In this document: positions 18,480 to 26,082 of the stretch, one piece after another
Layout of the letters: each line of letters starts with the position of its first letter
Position numbering within the stretch: position 1 is the first letter of the stretch
Assembly (NCBI GenBank): GCA_963760965.1
Contig: CAVXEW010000013.1
Location: 620,001 to 684,000, forward strand
DNA: 64,000 nucleotides
From: Pararhizobium_B sp963760965
Lineage (GTDB): Bacteria > Pseudomonadota > Alphaproteobacteria > Rhizobiales > Rhizobiaceae
Direction: 5' to 3'
The notes under the pieces: generated by a model
What the model was told of the DNA's origin: nothing
Databases searched by the model: none
The model's input: the letters and a program-made list of their open reading frames with translations, nothing else
Made by a program: the position numbers and the translations under genes

Positions 18480-19595
18480 TTGGAACAATCGAACGACGTC
18501 TGGCTGACGGACAGGCTGCATGCCGAGCAGGGCGCCGGCGATCCCTTCGCCGCGGCCGTCCGTGCCACCCGAATGCCGATGCTCATCACCGATCCGCGGC
18601 AGGAGGACAATCCGATCGTGTTCGTCAACGACGCATTCTGCCAGCTGACGGGCTATTCCAGGGAGGAGAGCATCGGTCGCAACTGCCGCTTCCTTCAGGG
18701 CCCGCAGACCGACCGCGCTGCCGTCGCCGAAATTCGCGCCGCGGTCGAGGAGGAACGTGATCTTTCGATCGAGCTCCTCAACTACCGGCGGGACGGGAGT
18801 ACCTTCTGGAACGCGCTCTACCTCAGCCCGGTTTCGAAGGCCGACGGGGAACTGCAGTTCTTCTTCGCCTCGCAACTCGACGTGAGCGAGGCGCGCGAGC
18901 GCGAATTGAGGGCGATCGAGGAGAAAGGCTATTTCGAGGAGGCCGTCCACAACCGGACAAGCGAACTGGAGCGGGCTCTCGAGCAGAAGACGCTGCTGCT
19001 CCACGAAGTGGACCATCGCGTCAAGAACAATCTCCAGATGATCTCGGCGATGATCCGGAACCAGATCCGGGTCCTGACCAACCCTGCCGCGCGCAGTGCG
19101 CTCGAATCGACCCTTTCGCGCGTGGAAACCCTTGGCGTCGTTCACCGGCGTCTCTACGAGTCCATGGATCTCGCCCGCTTCAGCGTCGCCGATTTCATCC
19201 GGGAAACGGCCGGCGATCTGGTCCGCGCCGCCGACCGGAATGAAATCGGGCTCGAACTCGACCTCGAGGACTTCTCCGTTCCGGCGAATGCAGCTTCGCC
19301 GCTTTCGCTCCTGGTCAACGAACTGATCACGAACGCCCTGAAGCATGCCTTTCCCGGAAAGGGCCGGTCCGGGCGAATACTCGTTAGGACGCGAGCGCAC
19401 GGAGACTCCGCTTTCTTGACGATAGAGGACGACGGAGTGGGCTTCGATCCTTCCGCGCCGAGGGAACAAACCTTCGGCCGGCGACTTATGGATTCGCTGG
19501 TGACTCAGGTCGGTGGGTCGCTTGAGTGGAGCGACGCAAGCCCCGGTAGCCGCGCCACGGTAACCTTTCCCACCCGGCCCATGGAGCCCGCGTAA
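18480..19595 (+). CDS. LOV-domain sensor histidine kinase (HisKA_2/HWE type)
   Basis: Blue-light receptor kinase, 371 residues. The LOV/PAS domain (about 20-140) has the photo-adduct motif GRNCRFLQG with Cys69 and the FMN-contact residues in IVFVNDAFCQLTGYS and NYRRDGSTFWNALYLSPV. A coiled linker (140-170) leads to a HisKA_2 dimerisation domain with H179 in EVDHRVKNNLQ, then an ATPase domain with NELITNALKHAF and EDDGVGF. It starts with TTG at 18480 behind AAGGGG; no ATG fits. Its stop overlaps the next gene's start (TAATG), so it is coupled to the response regulator. LOV kinases of this build (LovK in Caulobacter, LOV-HK in Brucella) feed the general stress response. Confidence 0.93.
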   Translation: MEQSNDVWLTDRLHAEQGAGDPFAAAVRATRMPMLITDPRQEDNPIVFVNDAFCQLTGYSREESIGRNCRFLQGPQTDRAAVAEIRAAVEEERDLSIELLNYRRDGSTFWNALYLSPVSKADGELQFFFASQLDVSEARERELRAIEEKGYFEEAVHNRTSELERALEQKTLLLHEVDHRVKNNLQMISAMIRNQIRVLTNPAARSALESTLSRVETLGVVHRRLYESMDLARFSVADFIRETAGDLVRAADRNEIGLELDLEDFSVPANAASPLSLLVNELITNALKHAFPGKGRSGRILVRTRAHGDSAFLTIEDDGVGFDPSAPREQTFGRRLMDSLVTQVGGSLEWSDASPGSRATVTFPTRPMEPA

Positions 19596-20038
19596 TGCCT
19601 GAGTTGCGGCCGCTGAATGTCCTGATCGTCGAAGACGAAGGCCTCGTGGCGATGGACATAGAAGACGTCGTCAGGGACATGGGCCATTCGGTGACGGGAT
19701 GGGCGGCTTCAGCCGAGGACGCCATCGATACGTACGGTCGCACGCGGCCCGATCTCATCCTCCTCGACGTCGAGCTCCTCAACGGGACGTCGGGGTTGGA
19801 CGTCGCCCGGCACCTTCAGTCGCTCGGCGGTGTCCACTACGTCTTCCTTACGGCCAATCCCAACAAGCTCAACGATGACTTCTGCGGCGCAATCGGGGTG
19901 TTGCCGAAACCCTTCACCACGTCGATGCTCGTCGCGAGCCTTCAATACCTGCACGAGGGAGTCCTCGACCCGCCGCCCTCCTGCCAGTTGCCGAACGGCA
20001 TGCGGCTTGGCCCGGACTACCTGTCCACCTGGAACTGA
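19595..20038 (+). CDS. Single-domain response regulator (LovR-like)
   Basis: 147-residue receiver domain without an output domain. The acidic pair E13/D14 (LIVEDEG), phospho-acceptor D58 (LILLDVE), T86 (FLTANPN) and K105 (LPKPF) are all present. The extra C-terminal tail of about 25 residues has no recognisable motif. It is translated from an ATG overlapping the stop of the LOV kinase gene. By analogy with LovR it may act as a phosphate sink or relay for the kinase rather than as a DNA-binding regulator. Confidence 0.9.
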   Translation: MPELRPLNVLIVEDEGLVAMDIEDVVRDMGHSVTGWAASAEDAIDTYGRTRPDLILLDVELLNGTSGLDVARHLQSLGGVHYVFLTANPNKLNDDFCGAIGVLPKPFTTSMLVASLQYLHEGVLDPPPSCQLPNGMRLGPDYLSTWN

Positions 20039-20191
20039 AGAGCAGCCCTGCGACCTTCCGTGCGGCGATGGCCGCAAGGGACTCCATCGAGGCGAAGCCG
20101 GCAGTATCCGGGCCAATTCCCGTCCACCACAGCTTCTCCAGCAAGGCCGGAACCGAGCGGGCCCCGGAATTTCCCCGGACGATTGCCGGAA

Positions 20192-21502
20192 CTATTCCGC
20201 GGCCTGCCGTGCGGCGGGATTGTTCGGATGCGTCGTCCAGTTGGCGTATCCGGTCTCGATCGGCCGGCCCGTCCGCGGATCCGTGCCCTCGGTCATCGGC
20301 ACCATGGTGATGCAATCCTCGACAGGGCACACATTGACGCAGAGGTTGCAGCCGACGCACTCGTCGTCCTTGACCTCGAAGTGCCGTGCCCCGTCGAGCG
20401 TCGAGGTGATGGCCTGATGCGAAGTGTCCTCGCAGGCGATGTGGCAGCGCCCGCACTTGATGCAGAGGTCCTGGTCGATGCGCGCCTTGGTCACGTAGTT
20501 GAGGTTGAGATGCTGCCAGTCCGTGACGTTCGGCACGGCCATCCCCTGGAAGTCGGCGATGGTGGCGTGGCCCTTCTCGTCCATCCAGTTCGACAGGCCG
20601 GAAATCATCTCCTGGACGATCTTGAAGCCGTAGGTCATGGCCGCGGTGCAGACCTGAACGGTACCGGACCCGAGCGCGATGAACTCGGCGGCGTCGCGCC
20701 ATGTGGTGATGCCGCCGATGCCCGAGATCGGCAGGCCGCGCGTTTCGGGGTCGCGGGCGATCTCGGAAACCATCGAGAGTGCGATCGGTTTCACAGCCGG
20801 CCCGCAATAGCCGCCGTGCGATCCCTTGCCGTCGATGGACGGCTCCGGCGAGAAGGTGTCCAGGTTGACGCTGGTGATCGAGTTGATGGTGTTGATCAGC
20901 GAAACGGCATCGGCGCCGCCGGCCCGCGCCGCGCGGGCGGGATGGCGTATGTCCGTGATGTTCGGGGTGAGCTTCACGATCACCGGCAGGCGGGTGTAGG
21001 TCTTGCACCATTCGGCGACCATCCGGATATACTCCGGAACCTGTCCGACGGCCGAGCCCATGCCGCGTTCGCTCATTCCGTGCGGACAGCCGAAATTGAG
21101 CTCGATTCCATCGGAGCCGGTATCCTCGACGCGCGGCAGGATCTCCTTCCAGGCGCGCTCCTCGCAGGGGACCATGATCGAGGCGATCAGTGCGCGGTCG
21201 GGCCAGCGCTTCTTCACCTCGGTCATCTCGCGCAGGTTCACCTCGAGGTCGCGGTCGGTGATCAGTTCGATGTTGTTGAGGCCGAGGAGACGGCGGTCGG
21301 CGCCCCAGATTGCGCCGTAGCGTGGCCCGTTGACGTTGACGATCGGCGGGCCGGCTTCGCCGAGCGTCTTCCAGACGACGCCGCCCCAGCCGGCCTCGAA
21401 CGCGCGCTCGACATTGTAGGCCTTGTCGGTCGGAGGCGCGGAGGCGAGCCAGAAGGGGTTGGGGGAGGCGATGCCGCAAAAATTCGTCGTAAGGTCTGCC
21501 AT
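20192..21502 (-). CDS. preA: NAD-dependent dihydropyrimidine dehydrogenase, PreA subunit
   Basis: Reduces uracil/thymine to the dihydro form, the first pathway step, with PreT. It has 436 residues: a dihydroorotate-dehydrogenase-like FMN barrel (about 1-330, with SAPPTDKAYNVERAFEAGWG, ELNFGCPHGMSERGMG and the catalytic-loop region, ISGIGGITTWRDAAEF) and a C-terminal ferredoxin module with two 4Fe-4S motifs (CIKCGRCHIAC and CVGCNLCVNVCPVEDC). It starts 14 bases after the end of preT and forms a two-gene operon with it. Convergent with the response-regulator gene; the 153 bases between them hold no gene I can support. Confidence 0.96.
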   Translation of the reverse strand: MADLTTNFCGIASPNPFWLASAPPTDKAYNVERAFEAGWGGVVWKTLGEAGPPIVNVNGPRYGAIWGADRRLLGLNNIELITDRDLEVNLREMTEVKKRWPDRALIASIMVPCEERAWKEILPRVEDTGSDGIELNFGCPHGMSERGMGSAVGQVPEYIRMVAEWCKTYTRLPVIVKLTPNITDIRHPARAARAGGADAVSLINTINSITSVNLDTFSPEPSIDGKGSHGGYCGPAVKPIALSMVSEIARDPETRGLPISGIGGITTWRDAAEFIALGSGTVQVCTAAMTYGFKIVQEMISGLSNWMDEKGHATIADFQGMAVPNVTDWQHLNLNYVTKARIDQDLCIKCGRCHIACEDTSHQAITSTLDGARHFEVKDDECVGCNLCVNVCPVEDCITMVPMTEGTDPRTGRPIETGYANWTTHPNNPAARQAAE

Positions 21503-21516
21503 CTGTTCCTCCAGTC

Positions 21517-22866
21517 CTAGCTCATGAGTGCCGCGTGGATGGATTCGGCGGCGATCTTGCCGTCCTCGACGGCCACCACCGTCAGGTCGTCGCCGTCCGA
21601 GATGCAGTCGCCGCCCGCCCAGATCCTGGGATTTGCGGTGCGCCTGTCCGGCCCGACCCTGATGCGGCTGCGCACGATCTCCAGGTTCGCCCCGGACAGC
21701 GGGTCGGGATCGCCGGTCTGGCCGATCGCCTTGAAGACCTGGTCGGCGGCCAGCACGATGGTCTCGCCGGTGCCCGAAAGGGTGCCGTCGCTCTGGCGGG
21801 TGTATTCGAGCTCGATTCCGGAAACGGCGCCTCCGGCTTCGCGCCTCAGAGCCTTCGGCCGGAGCCAGTGCCGGATGGTCACACCCCGCGTCTGGGCAAG
21901 TTCCTGCTCGTAGGCGCTGGCGTTCATCGCTTCCTTGCCCCGCCGGTAGCAGATCGTGACTTCCTCCGCGCCGAGCAGCCTGGTCTGTACCGCGATGTCG
22001 ATGGCGGTCATTCCGCCGCCGATGACGACGATGCGGCGGCCGACCGGCAACTTCGAGAGGTCGTCGCTCTGGCGCAGCTTCGCGATGTAGTCGACCGCGT
22101 CGATGCAGCCTTCCGCGTCCTCGCCCTCGAGACCGAGATCGTTGGCGCCGGGCAGTCCGATGCCGAGAAAGACGGCGTCGTGGCTCTCGGCAAGCTCGGC
22201 AAGCCGGAGGTCGCGTCCGAGCATCTTGCCGTGCTCGATGGCGATGCCGCCGATGCCCATGATGAAGTCGAGCTCGCTCTGGGCGAAACCGTCGGGAGCC
22301 TTGTAGGCGGCGATGCCGTATTCATTGAGGCCGCCGCCCTTGGGGCGGGCCTCGAAGATCGTGACGTCATGGCCGTGCATGGCGAGCCGGTGAGCGCAGG
22401 AGATGCCTGCCGGGCCGGCACCGACGACGGCGATGCGTTTGCCTGTAGACGGAGCGCGGGCGAACGGGTGCCGGTCGGCGGTCTCCATCAGGTGGTCCGT
22501 GGCATGGCGTTGCAGCAGGCCGATGCGGACAGGCTTGCCTTCCGCGATTTCGCGAACGCAGACTTCCTCGCAAAGCGTCTCCGTGGGGCAGACGCGGGCG
22601 CACATGCCGCCCATGATGTTCTGCGAGAGGATCGTCCTCGCCGCGCCGTTCGGGTTGCCGGCGGCGATCTCGCGGATGAAGAGCGGGATGTCGATCGACG
22701 TCGGGCAGGCGTTCATGCACGGTGCGTCGTAGCAGAAATAGCAGCGATCCGCTTCGACCAGCGCCTCGTGTGCCGTCAGCGGCGGGTGCAGGTCGCCAAA
22801 ATTGGCAGCATATTCATCGGCCGCCATCCGGCCGGCCTTTACGTCGGGGGACACTTCGGTCGTCAT
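21517..22866 (-). CDS. preT: NAD-dependent dihydropyrimidine dehydrogenase, PreT subunit
   Basis: Electron-input subunit, 449 residues, related to the GltD family: N-terminal cysteine-rich 4Fe-4S region (CYFCYDAPCMNACPTSIDIP, then GGMCARVCPTETLCEEVCV), FAD-binding VVGAGPAGISCAHRLA, a second nucleotide site VIGGGMTAIDIAVQ and the late FAD contact WAGGDCISDGDDLTVVAVEDG. The ATG at 22866 (MTTEVSPD) is preferred because GGAGG lies 7 bases upstream; the ATG at 22872 is too close to that site. It delivers NADH electrons to PreA. The divergent region toward the hydrolase gene carries the RutR-type motif. Confidence 0.94.
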   Translation of the reverse strand: MTTEVSPDVKAGRMAADEYAANFGDLHPPLTAHEALVEADRCYFCYDAPCMNACPTSIDIPLFIREIAAGNPNGAARTILSQNIMGGMCARVCPTETLCEEVCVREIAEGKPVRIGLLQRHATDHLMETADRHPFARAPSTGKRIAVVGAGPAGISCAHRLAMHGHDVTIFEARPKGGGLNEYGIAAYKAPDGFAQSELDFIMGIGGIAIEHGKMLGRDLRLAELAESHDAVFLGIGLPGANDLGLEGEDAEGCIDAVDYIAKLRQSDDLSKLPVGRRIVVIGGGMTAIDIAVQTRLLGAEEVTICYRRGKEAMNASAYEQELAQTRGVTIRHWLRPKALRREAGGAVSGIELEYTRQSDGTLSGTGETIVLAADQVFKAIGQTGDPDPLSGANLEIVRSRIRVGPDRRTANPRIWAGGDCISDGDDLTVVAVEDGKIAAESIHAALMS

Positions 22867-22960
22867 GCTCATCCTCCATGGACGGTCACGTCCTTCGTTG
22901 CCGGCCTGTTCCCTCGTTTCAGTTTGTCGGCGGCCGGTCGATTTCACCGAGCATGAATTG

Positions 22961-22978
22961 ATTTTATCAAAAGGTCAA
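22961..22978 (-). promoter_or_regulatory. Second copy of the RutR-type motif, upstream of preTA
   Basis: On the minus strand this reads TTGACCTTTTGATAAAAT. It matches the site at 16367-16384 at 14 of 18 positions (common core TTGAC-N3-TTGAT-N-AAA). It sits about 95 bases upstream of the preT start and about 105 bases upstream of the divergent hydrolase gene. An overlapping repeat TTGAT-TTT-ATCAA (22958-22970) is also present. It is likely bound by the same regulator as the main pyrimidine operon. Confidence 0.55.
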
Positions 22979-23082
22979 ATTTATTGTGGACGCTTGCCGG
23001 GCCGGAAGGTGCTTTTTCCGCCCGCGCTTCGGACATATCCTCGCAACCGCATCCCGGGATCCAGACCACGAGAGCCAGCCAG

Positions 23083-23916
23083 ATGATTTCCCCCTATCCG
23101 ATCGCAGACTACGACGATGCATACGCCAACGGCGCCCACGTTCCGAACTCCGAGGACTATCCCTTTCTGTGGGCCAGCCGGGCGAAAGCGTTCCGCAACG
23201 AACTGGCGGCCGGGGGCCGAGCCCGCCTCGACATCCCCTACGGGCCCGGCGAACGCCACCGTCTCGATCTCTTCTCGCCAGCCGAAGGGCCGCGCGGGCT
23301 CTTCGTGTTCGTGCACGGAGGCTACTGGAAGGCATTCGACAAGTCGTGCTGGTCGCATCTGGCCGCCGGGGCCCTTGCGCGTGGATTTGCGGTGGCGATG
23401 CCCTCGTACACGCTCGCGCCGGACGCGCGGATCCGGGCCATTGGTCTCGAGATCGCGCAAGCGGTCGGGCGCGCCGCCGAGCTCGTTCCCGGTCCCGTCG
23501 TGCTTGCCGGACACTCGGCGGGCGGCCACCTGGTGTCCCGGCTGGTTTCGAAGCCGTCGCCGCTGGAGGCGGGAGTGCTGGAACGCGTGCGCCACGTCGT
23601 CACCATCTCGGGCGTACACGATCTCCGGCCGATGCTCCGCCTCGCGTTCAACGAGACCCTGCGGATCGACCCGGCGGAAGCGCAGGCGGAGAGCCCCGCT
23701 TTGCTGGAGCCGGAAGAGGGCAGGCGCGTCACCTGCTGGGTCGGCGCGGACGAGCGGCCGGAATTCCTGCGGCAGAACCGCATCCTGCACGAGATGTGGC
23801 TCGGCTTCGGCGTGCGGATTGCACGCGTCGAGGAAGAGGGGCGTCATCACTACAACGTCATCGAGGGTTTAGCCGATCCGCGGCACGAACTCGTGAGCAC
23901 GCTCGTCGAAGCGTGA
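23083..23916 (+). CDS. Alpha/beta hydrolase (arylformamidase/BD-FAE-like)
   Basis: 277-residue alpha/beta hydrolase. The oxyanion-hole motif VFVHGGYWKAFDKS and nucleophile elbow LAGHSAGGHL (Ser) are clear; the C-terminal HHYNVIEGLADP supplies the likely catalytic His. The N-terminal YPIADYDDAYANGAHVPNSE is typical of the kynurenine-formamidase-like/esterase group. The ATG at 23083 has GAGAG upstream; the region before it is the shared promoter with preT. Its neighbours suggest hydrolysis of an amide formed in nucleobase catabolism, but a tryptophan-pathway formamidase is an equal alternative. Confidence 0.82.
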   Translation: MISPYPIADYDDAYANGAHVPNSEDYPFLWASRAKAFRNELAAGGRARLDIPYGPGERHRLDLFSPAEGPRGLFVFVHGGYWKAFDKSCWSHLAAGALARGFAVAMPSYTLAPDARIRAIGLEIAQAVGRAAELVPGPVVLAGHSAGGHLVSRLVSKPSPLEAGVLERVRHVVTISGVHDLRPMLRLAFNETLRIDPAEAQAESPALLEPEEGRRVTCWVGADERPEFLRQNRILHEMWLGFGVRIARVEEEGRHHYNVIEGLADPRHELVSTLVEA

Positions 23917-23968
23917 TTTCCCCCGTGAAGTCCCGCCGGAAAAATGCGGAGAAGGGATTTCAGTTTTC

Positions 23969-23985
23969 TTTGGAATTGTTCTAAG
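23969..23985 (+). promoter_or_regulatory. Candidate Irr box (ICE motif) upstream of rirA
   Basis: TTTGGAATTGTTCTAAG matches the iron-control-element pattern TTTAGAA-N3-TTCTAAA at 12 of 14 arm positions. It lies 37 bases before the rirA start. In Rhizobiales, Irr represses rirA when iron is low, so a site here fits the known wiring. The consensus is from memory; no binding is shown. Confidence 0.55.
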
Positions 23986-24022
23986 TTAAAGCCGTGCAGG
24001 TACTCGAACGTCAGGCGGACCG

Positions 24023-24490
24023 ATGCGGCTCACGAAGCAGACCAACTATGCCATCCGGATGATGATGTACTGTGCCGTCAGCCGTGACGGCCAGCTCAGT
24101 CGCGTCCAGGACGTCGCCAGGGCCTACGGGGTGTCCGAGCTGTTTCTGTTCAAGATCCTCCAGCCGCTGGTCGAAGCCGGCCTCATGGAGAGCGTGCGCG
24201 GGCGCAAGGGCGGGGTTCGTCTCGCCAAGCCGGCCCGCGACATCACCCTTTATGACGTCGTCCGCGTCACGGAGGAGAACTTCGCGATGGCGGAGTGCTT
24301 CGAGGGCAACGACATCGACTGCCCGCTCGTGGACAGCTGCGCGCTCAACGGCGCTCTCTACAAGGCGCTCAATGCCTTCTTCCAGGTCTTGCAGGGCTAT
24401 ACGATCGAGGATCTCGTGCTGTCGCGCCCGCACATGCGTTCGCTGCTCGGGATGATGGACGGCGAACCACTTGCGGCGGGGACGGCCTGA
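24023..24490 (+). CDS. rirA: Rrf2-family iron-responsive regulator RirA
   Basis: 155-residue repressor of iron-uptake genes under iron sufficiency, sensing iron through an Fe-S cluster. The N-terminal winged helix (MRLTKQTNYAIRMMMYCAV; YGVSELFLFKILQPL; VRGRKGGVRLAKPA) is near-identical in pattern to rhizobial RirA. The cluster cysteines are C92, C100 and C106 in AECFEGNDIDCPLVDSC, the RirA spacing (7 and 5 residues between cysteines). It is monocistronic, with an Irr-box-like site upstream. Confusion with IscR is unlikely because IscR has a different cysteine arrangement and context. Confidence 0.95.
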   Translation: MRLTKQTNYAIRMMMYCAVSRDGQLSRVQDVARAYGVSELFLFKILQPLVEAGLMESVRGRKGGVRLAKPARDITLYDVVRVTEENFAMAECFEGNDIDCPLVDSCALNGALYKALNAFFQVLQGYTIEDLVLSRPHMRSLLGMMDGEPLAAGTA

Positions 24491-24499
24491 CCGCCACTG

Positions 24500-25471
24500 C
24501 TAGCTCGCCGGTCGACGGAAGGCCGAGAGTGTCCTGAAGAAGTCCGAGCGGAAGAGGCGTGCGTCGGTCTCGAGAAGGGCGATCTGTGCGCGCCGCTGCT
24601 GCCAGAAAGGGTCGCGGACCCGGCGACCGGCCGGCAGGAAATGCGTCTGGCCAATTCCCGGCCCATCTGTCGACACGGCAAGCGCCCCGGTTTTCTGCAT
24701 GTAGATGCCGGGCATCGTCAGCCAGGCAAGCGCCATGACGTCGTGGGGAACGCAGCCGTCGAGGCCGACATGGTTGCGGTAGAAGCGGGTGTAGAACGCC
24801 GCCATTCGGGCGAGGAGCCCGCCGGCGACGGGCTCGATCTCGGCGAGCTCGGCGAAGAAGTCGTTTCCGAGCACGACCGGCTGCGTGGCGTCCAGCGGGG
24901 CGAGTATGACGGGCCAATCGGCACCCAGAACGGTGTCGGCGGCGTGCGGATCGTTCCAGAAGTTCGCCTCGGCCGCCGGGGAAACGTTGCCGGGTACGTG
25001 AAGCGCACCGCCCATCACCACGACCTGACGCACGCGCCGGACGATCGTGGGATCCCGCTCGAGCGCGCGTGCGAGGTTCGTCAGGGGTCCGACGGCACAG
25101 ATCGTGACTTCACCGGGATGTTCCCGCGTCCTCTCGACGAGGTAGTCGGCGGCCGAAAGCGCGAGCGGCGCGCGCGTCGGCGCGGGCATTTCCACGCCGC
25201 CAAGGCCGTTGTGGCCATGGACCGCGTAGCTCGGCGGGTTCGCGGCGATGGCGACGGGACCGCTCTCGCCTGCGGCCACCTCTGCCGACGAGCCGAGATA
25301 TTCGAGCAACTGCAGGGCGTTGCGCGTTGCCTCGTCGACGTTCACGTTGCCGAAGATCGTGGTCAGGGCAAGCAGGTCTATGTCCGGATGGGCGACCGCA
25401 TAGGCGATGGCCATCGCGTCGTCGATGCCCGGGTCCGTATCGAGTATGACCTTGTGCTTCATCGGCTCCAT
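24500..25471 (-). CDS. Inosine-uridine type nucleoside hydrolase
   Basis: Splits ribonucleosides to base and ribose; 323 residues, calcium-dependent IU-NH family. The signature VILDTDPGIDDAMAIAYAVA gives the calcium-binding Asp cluster near the N-terminus. VVVMGGALHVPGNVSPAAEANFWNDPHAAD holds the substrate-loop Asn/Glu/Asn residues, and HDVMALAWL supplies the late His-Asp. The ATG at 25471 (MEPMKHK) is used; 25462 (MKHKV) is an equally possible start, with GGAG close by. It would feed bases to the adenine deaminase and pyrimidine pathway in this window. Convergent with rirA, 9 bases apart. Confidence 0.9.
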   Translation of the reverse strand: MEPMKHKVILDTDPGIDDAMAIAYAVAHPDIDLLALTTIFGNVNVDEATRNALQLLEYLGSSAEVAAGESGPVAIAANPPSYAVHGHNGLGGVEMPAPTRAPLALSAADYLVERTREHPGEVTICAVGPLTNLARALERDPTIVRRVRQVVVMGGALHVPGNVSPAAEANFWNDPHAADTVLGADWPVILAPLDATQPVVLGNDFFAELAEIEPVAGGLLARMAAFYTRFYRNHVGLDGCVPHDVMALAWLTMPGIYMQKTGALAVSTDGPGIGQTHFLPAGRRVRDPFWQQRRAQIALLETDARLFRSDFFRTLSAFRRPAS

Positions 25472-25541
25472 CTTCGGCTTGCCCTTCCGTTCCCGGAGCC
25501 GCTCTACACGACCTCGCGCCGGTCCGGAAACCGCCGGGCAC

Positions 25542-25577
25542 AAAAAAAACCCGACCGAGCGTTCGGGCGGGTTTTTG
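25542..25577 (-). terminator. Rho-independent terminator after the arsR-like gene
   Basis: On the minus strand the repeat CCCG-C-CCGA...TCGG-T-CGGG (interrupted stem) is followed by eight T. On the plus strand it also ends in a T5 run, so it can act in both directions. It lies about 50 bases past the arsR stop and 70 bases ahead of the nucleoside hydrolase start, separating these two genes. Confidence 0.85.
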
Positions 25578-25628
25578 TTCGTCGCAACGGTCCGGGCTGC
25601 CGCCAGGGAGCCGGCGGCACGCGGGTGA

Positions 25629-25964
25629 TCAGGCGGCCGAACGCGCCGGCATCTGGCTGGCACGCTGGCAGAAGATGCCGTCCAGCGTCTTCAGCATCTG
25701 AATGACGTCCTCGGAAGCGATCGAATAGTAGATGGTCTGGGCGTCGCGCCGCGTCTTGACCAGGCGCCGGGCCCTCAGCTTGGCGAGGTGCTGCGACAAC
25801 GCCGACTGACTCAAACCGACCTCTTCAGCCAGCGCGCCGACAGCCATTTCTCCCGGCACGAGATTGCAGAGAATCAGCAGACGCTTCGAATTCGACATGG
25901 CCGACAAAAGGTTCGACGCATCATCTGCCTTGTCGACGAGTTCGGTTGTATCCAACATGGTCAT
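25629..25964 (-). CDS. ArsR-family regulator with SqrR/BigR-type cysteine pair
   Basis: 111-residue winged-helix repressor (SNSKRLLILCNLVPGEMAVG, LSQSALSQHLAKLRARRLVK, RRDAQTIYYSIAS). Its only two cysteines are C33 (LILCNLV) and C99 (GIFCQR), 66 residues apart. That is the spacing of the reactive pair of persulfide sensors SqrR (C41/C107) and BigR (C42/C108), so a thiol/persulfide or redox switch is likely. Metal-binding CxC sites of classical ArsR are absent. It is monocistronic, followed by a terminator, with an AT-rich palindrome upstream. A NolR-type regulator is an alternative. A sulfide-oxidation target gene is not seen directly adjacent. Confidence 0.85.
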   Translation of the reverse strand: MTMLDTTELVDKADDASNLLSAMSNSKRLLILCNLVPGEMAVGALAEEVGLSQSALSQHLAKLRARRLVKTRRDAQTIYYSIASEDVIQMLKTLDGIFCQRASQMPARSAA

Positions 25965-26059
25965 ACTCGCTTTTGCTACACACCCCCGTGTGCCCTCTCT
26001 GTGCCAGATCCGTAGGCGTTCTTCCCGCGCGATCCGACACCGCGAATCTCACCCATCCT

Positions 26060-26075
26060 AATATAATTGTATATT
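26060..26075. promoter_or_regulatory. AT-rich palindrome AATATA-N4-TATATT upstream of the arsR-like gene
   Basis: A perfect 6-base dyad with a 4-base spacer stands out in very GC-rich surroundings. It is about 95 bases upstream of the arsR start and 8 bases past the HugZ-like stop. It is a plausible autoregulatory operator or promoter element of the ArsR-type protein. No published consensus was matched with certainty. Confidence 0.4.
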
Positions 26076-26082
26076 GCTAAAA

